Shown here: positions 8,005-11,774 of the stretch, in pieces
How the letters are laid out: each line of letters starts with the position of its first letter
Position numbering within the stretch: the first letter of the stretch is position 1
NCBI GenBank assembly: GCA_949286445.1
Contig: CASECL010000163.1
Coordinates: forward strand, 1 to 11,774
Source: an uncultured bacterium
GTDB taxonomy: Bacteria; Verrucomicrobiota; Lentisphaeria; Victivallales; Victivallaceae
Direction of reading: 5' to 3'
DNA: 11,774 bases
The notes under the pieces: model-generated
The model's database searches: none
What the model was told of the DNA's origin: nothing
Seen by the model: the letters and a program-made list of their open reading frames with translations, nothing else
Made by a program: the position numbers and the translations under genes

Positions 8005-8060
8005 TTACACTCCTCTTTTTATTGTTATTTGATGCAATTTTATTCTCTGCTCATGTAAAT

Positions 8061-8089
8061 ATTATAATCATGGATATAGAAAATGCAAG
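8061..8089 (-). promoter_or_regulatory. Candidate sigma-70 promoter of the GH106 operon
   Basis: On the minus strand a perfect TATAAT (8061-8066) lies 17 bp from a weak -35 box, CTTGCA (8084-8089); TTGCAT at 16 bp is an alternative. Transcription would start near 8054, leaving a leader of about 50 nt with GAGGAG before the ATG at 8004. The weak -35 fits a promoter that needs an activator, which is an inference. Confidence 0.6.
8064..8078. repeat. First copy of a 15-bp element over the operon -10 box
   Basis: ATAATCATGGATATA matches ATAACCACGGATATA at 8191-8205 at 13 of 15 positions. With the preceding T the copy is quasi-palindromic around CATG. It overlaps the minus-strand TATAAT, so a bound protein could block that promoter. 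The site is visible; the role is inferred. Confidence 0.45.
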
Positions 8090-8107
8090 TCATTTTCCTA
8101 AAAAAAT

Positions 8108-8128
8108 TGTATTTTGTTTGCAAATACA
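8108..8128. promoter_or_regulatory. Inverted repeat, candidate operator
   Basis: TGTATTT (8108-8114), a 7-nt gap and AAATACA (8122-8128) form a perfect 7-bp dyad. The palindrome TTTGCAAA (8117-8124) overlaps its right arm. It lies 18 bp upstream of the -35 box of the minus-strand promoter, a usual place for an activator site. No regulator gene is visible in the window, so the binding protein is unknown. Confidence 0.5.
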
Positions 8129-8190
8129 GATAAAACACATGAAAAATAGTCGGAATAAAATAATTTTGCAGAGTTTTTTATAGGTTTTTA

Positions 8191-8205
8191 ATAACCACGG
8201 ATATA
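8191..8205. repeat. Second copy of the 15-bp element
   Basis: ATAACCACGGATATA is in direct orientation to the copy at 8064-8078, 127 bp away. It overlaps a plus-strand TATAAT (8202-8207) that lacks a good -35 box. Both copies thus sit on -10-like hexamers of opposite strands. Confidence 0.45.
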
Positions 8206-8225
8206 ATATTTGTCTGCGATTGCTC

Positions 8226-8254
8226 TTGACTGCCGGGAGGAAAGATGATATATT
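8226..8254 (+). promoter_or_regulatory. Candidate sigma-70 promoter of the nucleoside hydrolase-coaB pair
   Basis: TTGACT (8226-8231), a 17-bp spacer and TATATT (8249-8254) each match consensus at five of six positions. Transcription would begin near 8261. That is downstream of the ATG at 8245, so if this promoter is the real one, translation must start at 8311. A second plus-strand TATAAT at 8202-8207 could give a longer transcript. Confidence 0.6.
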
Positions 8255-8310
8255 ACCCTGAAAACAGCAAATATCAATTACAAAACCCAATAATCAAGGA
8301 AAGCATCCCC

Positions 8311-9228
8311 ATGAAAAAAATACCGGTAATACTCCATACCGACATCGGTGATGACGCTGATGACAGCTGGGCTCTGGCAATGCTCCTGCGCCAGGAATGG
8401 ATTGATCTTAAATACATTCTGGCAGATACCGGGGATTTGAATTTCCGGGCAAAAATGGTTGCCAAAATGCTGGAAAGCGCAGGAAGAAGCGATATCCCAA
8501 TCGGGCTTGGAGTCGAAGCATCCGGCTTTAATCATCTGATGGCAAGTCATGTGGCGGATTACCGGCTGGAGGATTATCCCGGCAAGATTGAAAAAGACGG
8601 AGTGTCGGGAATGATTGAACGGGTGAGACAGTCTGAAAATGGAATTGCCCTGCTGTCAATAGGACCGGCTTTTGCCGTGGCCGAAGCTTTGGACAAAGCA
8701 CCGGATATTGCTGAAAAATGTGATTTTGCCGGTATGTTCGGCAGCATCCGGCGCGGTTATGACGGAGCAGATGAGCCGCACCGGGAATACAATGTATTCC
8801 GGAATAATGCCGCGGCAAAAAAAGTTTTTTCTGCGCCCTGGCGTTCCGCCCGGCTCACTCCGCTGGACAGCTGCGGAGTGGTAAGGCTGGAGGGGGAGAA
8901 TTACGCCGCAATCAGGGAAACGGCAGCAAAAGGCAATGACCCTTTGATAAGAGAACTTTTTGAAAGCGTTGAGGCACGGCGCAAAGCAATGAACGCCCCT
9001 GACGAAGGCAGAAGCAGTGTGCTTTTTGATACCGTGGCGGCGCATCTGGTAAGTTCTACCCGTTACCTGATAATGGAAACGCTCAATCTTGCCGTCGATG
9101 ACAATGATTTTACGGTTATTGATAATGTCAACGGCCGCCCGATGGATACGGCAACAGGATGGACTGATCTCCCCGGCTATTGCCGTTTCCTCACCGATAC
9201 ACTGCTGAACCGCAAACCGGAGCTTTGA
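8311..9228 (+). CDS. Inosine/uridine-preferring nucleoside hydrolase family protein
   Basis: Members of this family cut the N-glycosidic bond of ribonucleosides using a calcium ion held by aspartates. From the ATG at 8311 the protein has 305 residues and no signal peptide, so it is cytoplasmic. The N-terminal metal motif reads HTDIGDDADDSWALAMLL (9-26): His9 replaces the first Asp of the usual DTDIG, while Asp11, which aligns with the catalytic base of characterised enzymes, and Asp17-Asp18 are kept. The other family blocks are LLSIGPAFAVAEAL (114-127), REYNVFRN (158-165), TPLDSCG (183-189, Asp186 the likely second metal ligand) and SSVLFDTVAAHL (235-246). AAGGA (8296-8300) precedes this start. 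An in-frame ATG at 8245, behind a strong GGAGG (8236-8240), would add 22 residues that do not look like the family, and it lies inside the promoter. The substrate is uncertain; sugar- or base-modified nucleosides are possible. It is translationally close to coaB. Confidence 0.88.
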   Translation: MKKIPVILHTDIGDDADDSWALAMLLRQEWIDLKYILADTGDLNFRAKMVAKMLESAGRSDIPIGLGVEASGFNHLMASHVADYRLEDYPGKIEKDGVSGMIERVRQSENGIALLSIGPAFAVAEALDKAPDIAEKCDFAGMFGSIRRGYDGADEPHREYNVFRNNAAAKKVFSAPWRSARLTPLDSCGVVRLEGENYAAIRETAAKGNDPLIRELFESVEARRKAMNAPDEGRSSVLFDTVAAHLVSSTRYLIMETLNLAVDDNDFTVIDNVNGRPMDTATGWTDLPGYCRFLTDTLLNRKPEL

Positions 9229-9230
9229 GT

Positions 9231-9875
9231 GTGAAGATTGTTGTCACCGCCGGTCCGACCCGGGAGAAAATTGATCATATACGCTATATTTCCAACCGTT
9301 CCAGCGGCAGAATGGGTTACGCCCTGGCGGCGGCGGGGAAAAAATTCTGCCCGGACGGCGAAACCGTATTGATATCCGGACCGGTGAATCTGCCAATTCC
9401 GGATGGCGTCCGGGTTGTTCCGGTGGAAAGCGCAGAAGATATGCTCGCCGCGGTAAAAGCGGAAATCAGCAATGCCAATATTCTTATCATGGCTGCAGCA
9501 GTGGCGGATTACCGCCCGGCAACGGTATTTCCGGGGAAAATAAAAAAGTCCGGAGATGATATGGTGCTGAAACTGGAACGCACCCCGGATATTCTGTTTG
9601 AAATCAGCCAGATAAAAAAGCCGGATCAGATTTTTGTCGGTTTTGCCGCCGAGACCGAGGAACTTATCGGGCGGGCAATCGATAAAATGCGCCGCAAAAA
9701 ACTGGACTGGATTGCCGCAAACGACATTGCCCCGGCAGACCGGGGGTTTGAGTCGGCAGATAATGCGGTCACACTGCTGGGAGCAAATGGCGAAAGGGTG
9801 GATTTCCCCCTGATGAGCAAAGGTGAACTCGCTGAAAAAATCCTTGCCCGGATAATGTCCGGTATAAAAAAATAA
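9231..9875 (+). CDS. coaB: Stand-alone phosphopantothenate-cysteine ligase (CoaB)
   Basis: CoaB joins cysteine to 4'-phosphopantothenate in coenzyme A synthesis after activation with a nucleotide. This 214-residue protein holds only the CoaB half of the usual CoaBC (Dfp) fusion. The nucleotide- and acyl-intermediate motif TAGPTREKIDHIRYISNRSSGRMG (6-29) includes Arg18 and Asn22, which match the Arg206 and Asn210 catalytic pair of E. coli Dfp. MAAAVADYRPA (87-97), KIKK (103-106), RTPDIL (117-122), FVGFAAET (135-142), KLDWIAANDI (157-166) and DNAV (177-180) follow; a lysine at 156-157 should match the active-site Lys289. The GTG start at 9231 follows the nucleoside hydrolase stop by 2 bp, with GGAG at 9219-9222, so translational coupling is likely. 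The open frame upstream is just overlap with the previous gene. No coaC is in the window; it must be elsewhere. No clear terminator follows. Confidence 0.93.
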   Translation: MKIVVTAGPTREKIDHIRYISNRSSGRMGYALAAAGKKFCPDGETVLISGPVNLPIPDGVRVVPVESAEDMLAAVKAEISNANILIMAAAVADYRPATVFPGKIKKSGDDMVLKLERTPDILFEISQIKKPDQIFVGFAAETEELIGRAIDKMRRKKLDWIAANDIAPADRGFESADNAVTLLGANGERVDFPLMSKGELAEKILARIMSGIKK

Positions 9876-10043
9876 CCGCTCCGGCGCATCGCTGTATTAA
9901 ACGTCAAAAACAGCGTGCCCTGCAGTAAGATATGGCAGGATTGCTTCTGCAAAAATAATTATATTGTGTCTTAACCGCATCAGATGGGAAATTACGTTTT
10001 CCACCAGACCCGAGCAATATTGTATTTGAATAAAACTCCGGAG

Positions 10044-10961
10044 TCAATCCTGTTTATCAGGCAGACATGGCGAAGCATTGGAAACCGGCGGCTTGCCGAC
10101 TACCACCAAAGTTACCGCCGCCAGAATTACCAGAATACCGATTACTTGAACCCAGGAAAGAGTTTCTCCGAAAACTGTAATGCCGAAAATCAGTGCAGTT
10201 ACCGGTTCCAGCGCGCCCAGCACCGCGGTTTTTGTCGGTCCGATCTGGCGGATGGCAACCGCCATGAGCAAAAACGACAGCAGAGACGGAAACAGTGCCA
10301 GTCCGGTCACACACCCCAGACTGAACAGATCCGGAAGCATCTGAAAATCCATTCCGAACCGCAGCGCGGCCAGAAATACCGCAACCCCGAAAACAATAAC
10401 ATAAAATGTCAGAGTATCCGCAGAAAGTTCACGCAGTGATGTAACTTTCAGCAACACCATGTAAATTGCATAACTGAGAGAAGACAGCAATACCAATATC
10501 AGCCCCGCAGTGCTGAAATGCCCCCCTGCACTGTCCAGCGACAACAGTCCGATCCCCGCAATAGCTGAAATCATTCCCAGCAGCGTCGCCCTGCTCTGAC
10601 GCACTTTGAAGCAGAAAAACATTATTCCGCAGACCATTACCGGATAAACAAAAAGTATCGTTGCGGCTATTCCGGCATCAAGATAATGAAAACTAAGAAA
10701 CAGAAAAAGGCTGGAAAGTGCCAGCAGAATACCGCCGGCACCCACCGGTAATATCTGTCTTTTTTCCATCCGGAACGACTTATGCCGTACCAGCATAATC
10801 CCCCCGAGTAAAATCAGAGTGAAAAAGTAGCGGTAAAACAGTACTGATGAAGTACTCAATCCACGCTGATAAAGCGGCAGACCGAAAAGCGGATTAGTTC
10901 CATAGGTAACCGCGGCCAGAATACCGCACAGCGTACCATAAAAATTCAAGTTTGTTTTCAT
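10044..10961 (-). CDS. EamA/DMT-superfamily transporter
   Basis: This 305-residue, very hydrophobic protein has about ten transmembrane helices in two EamA repeats (about residues 6-141 and 150-288). It belongs to the drug/metabolite transporter superfamily, inner-membrane carriers that export or import amino acids, purines, sugars or other small metabolites. Typical signs are LDAGIAATILFVYPVMV in the first repeat (94-110) and QIGPTKTAVLGALEPVTALIFG (239-260) plus FGETLSW (264-270) in the second, including the conserved EP and GE residues. The C-terminus after residue 290 is a short polar tail. I chose ATG 10961 because it puts helix 1 close to the N-terminus and has a weak AGAGAA ahead of it. 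ATG 10982 would add seven residues and has no ribosome binding site. The substrate cannot be told from sequence. It converges on coaB, 168 bp away. Confidence 0.92.
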   Translation of the reverse strand: MKTNLNFYGTLCGILAAVTYGTNPLFGLPLYQRGLSTSSVLFYRYFFTLILLGGIMLVRHKSFRMEKRQILPVGAGGILLALSSLFLFLSFHYLDAGIAATILFVYPVMVCGIMFFCFKVRQSRATLLGMISAIAGIGLLSLDSAGGHFSTAGLILVLLSSLSYAIYMVLLKVTSLRELSADTLTFYVIVFGVAVFLAALRFGMDFQMLPDLFSLGCVTGLALFPSLLSFLLMAVAIRQIGPTKTAVLGALEPVTALIFGITVFGETLSWVQVIGILVILAAVTLVVVGKPPVSNASPCLPDKQD

Positions 10962-11178
10962 AAATTCTCTGTCCCCGGCCATTCTGCGGAAATGACCGCC
11001 ATAAAAAAATATCCGTTATCTGCCGGAGCGGAAATTAAAAAAATTATTGCAGAACCGTTTCAAAAAAAATTTTCCACTTTCTGCAACAGCAATTTTTCCG
11101 CGGTATCATCCGGCGATATATAAATTGTTTAACTCTCTTCTGATTTCTCTTTCCTCATAATGCAAAAAAACGGAACAA

Positions 11179-11774
11179 TCATCCATGGCGGCGGTGATAT
11201 TCCAACGCTTCAGAGAGCATTTTCCAGGGGTAAGTTAAAAAGCGGCAGAAGCGGTAAAAAATATTTTTCCTGAACCGCTTAATCTGTTCGATCCGGCAGT
11301 AATCCCGGCACTCTGCTCCGGTCAGAGGCTTTCCGGCAAGAAAAGCATCCATGGCAAATTCCGCCATTTCCACAGGAATTTCCGCTGCATTCCCGCCGTA
11401 GAAACGCAGCATACTGCAATTCTGTTCCCGTCCGTAATCCCCGCTCCAGGCATTGTACTCCGGATATTGCCGGAGCCGTCCGGTGATAAATAACGCAAAT
11501 TTTCCCAGCGCATTGGCAATATGCCCGAAACCGCTCTCTACGCCGACAAAAAATTCCGCCCCGCGAATTATCCGGGCAACATTTTGAATTTTATGTTCGG
11601 AGGTAAAATCAAAGTAGCTTTCATTCCGCAGTTTCAATACCGGCACCAGTCCGATTTCCACCACCGCCAAACCTTTTTCCATTGCATGTTCCGCCAGCTG
11701 ACGGAATTTTTCTGCCGTCCAGAGACGGCTTTTGCCGCCGGCCATGCAGTGAAAAACCACATAGCGATCCGGCA
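11179..11774 (-). CDS. Glycosyltransferase family 9 (heptosyltransferase-like) protein, C-terminal part
   Basis: The frame is open to the right window edge, so the N-terminal Rossmann domain lies outside. What remains is the C-terminal nucleotide-sugar-binding domain of a GT9-type enzyme, a family that includes LPS heptosyltransferases. Visible motifs, numbered from the GTG at 11760, are the strand YVVFHCMAGGKSRLWTAEKF just at the edge (family pattern: G.S...K.W), VARIIRGAEFFVGVESGFGHIANALG (42-67; family pattern DSG..H.A.alg, with Glu in place of Asp) and a following FITGRL. The tail after about residue 150 is basic and aromatic (KRFRKNIFYRFCRFL), as if held at the membrane surface. It probably adds a sugar to a cell-surface glycan such as the LPS core, inferred from the family. 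It shares its strand with the EamA gene, but a 217-bp gap suggests separate transcription. Confidence 0.85.
   Translation of the reverse strand, partial: PDRYVVFHCMAGGKSRLWTAEKFRQLAEHAMEKGLAVVEIGLVPVLKLRNESYFDFTSEHKIQNVARIIRGAEFFVGVESGFGHIANALGKFALFITGRLRQYPEYNAWSGDYGREQNCSMLRFYGGNAAEIPVEMAEFAMDAFLAGKPLTGAECRDYCRIEQIKRFRKNIFYRFCRFLTYPWKMLSEALEYHRRHG

Noticed and set aside
9919..9939. CCTGC/GCAGG stem after coaB as a terminator
   Set aside because: The stem is only 5 bp with an 11-nt loop and no T-run follows.
10035..10044. ACTCCGGAGT palindrome as terminator of the EamA gene
   Set aside because: The dyad has no loop, and on the minus strand only TTTTATT follows. It could not form a stable hairpin.
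9984..10439. Plus-strand open frame opposite the EamA gene
   Set aside because: The product is rich in Gln, Arg and Asn and is antisense to a clear ten-helix transporter.

Overview
The window looks like chromosomal DNA from a Lentisphaerae-type bacterium (Victivallales-like), or a near relative in the Planctomycetes-Verrucomicrobia group. This is an inference. It rests on a secreted GH106-type glycosidase in one operon with a short type II pseudopilin-like protein (FTLIEL N-terminus, a GDGH motif near the C-terminus), with no SusC/SusD pair nearby. Base composition is fairly balanced and similar across all genes, and no transposase, integrase, phage gene, tRNA or rRNA is visible.

Layout. (1) Positions 1-1670, plus strand: the 3' part of ffh (signal recognition particle GTPase), then an unrecognised membrane-anchored protein with a helical, TPR-like soluble part. 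(2) 1671-2139, no gene: a GC-rich hairpin, overlapping inverted repeats, a tandem array of three 46-bp units and a strong two-way terminator. (3) 2140-8004, minus strand: a three-gene operon read from right to left. It encodes a 1211-residue secreted GH106-family alpha-L-rhamnosidase, the pseudopilin-like protein, and a secreted protein of unknown function. (4) 8005-8310: a divergent control region with a promoter candidate for each direction, a 21-bp inverted repeat, and a 15-bp element that occurs twice, each time over a TATAAT hexamer. (5) 8311-9875, plus strand: a nucleoside hydrolase-family protein, then, 2 bp later, a stand-alone CoaB (phosphopantothenate-cysteine ligase) with a GTG start. 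(6) 10044-10961, minus strand: a ten-helix EamA/DMT transporter. (7) 11179 to the window end, minus strand: the C-terminal part of a GT9 (heptosyltransferase-like) glycosyltransferase, cut by the window edge.

How the genes work together. The three minus-strand genes all have export signals or a prepilin leader, so they probably act outside the cytoplasm on a rhamnose-containing glycan. The GH106 enzyme would release rhamnose, and the pseudopilin and the unknown protein may bind, present or further process the substrate. The shared intergenic region could link this operon to the nucleoside hydrolase-coaB pair, but the metabolic tie is unclear. The short gaps at 9876-10043 and 10962-11178 hold no gene or convincing terminator that I can see.
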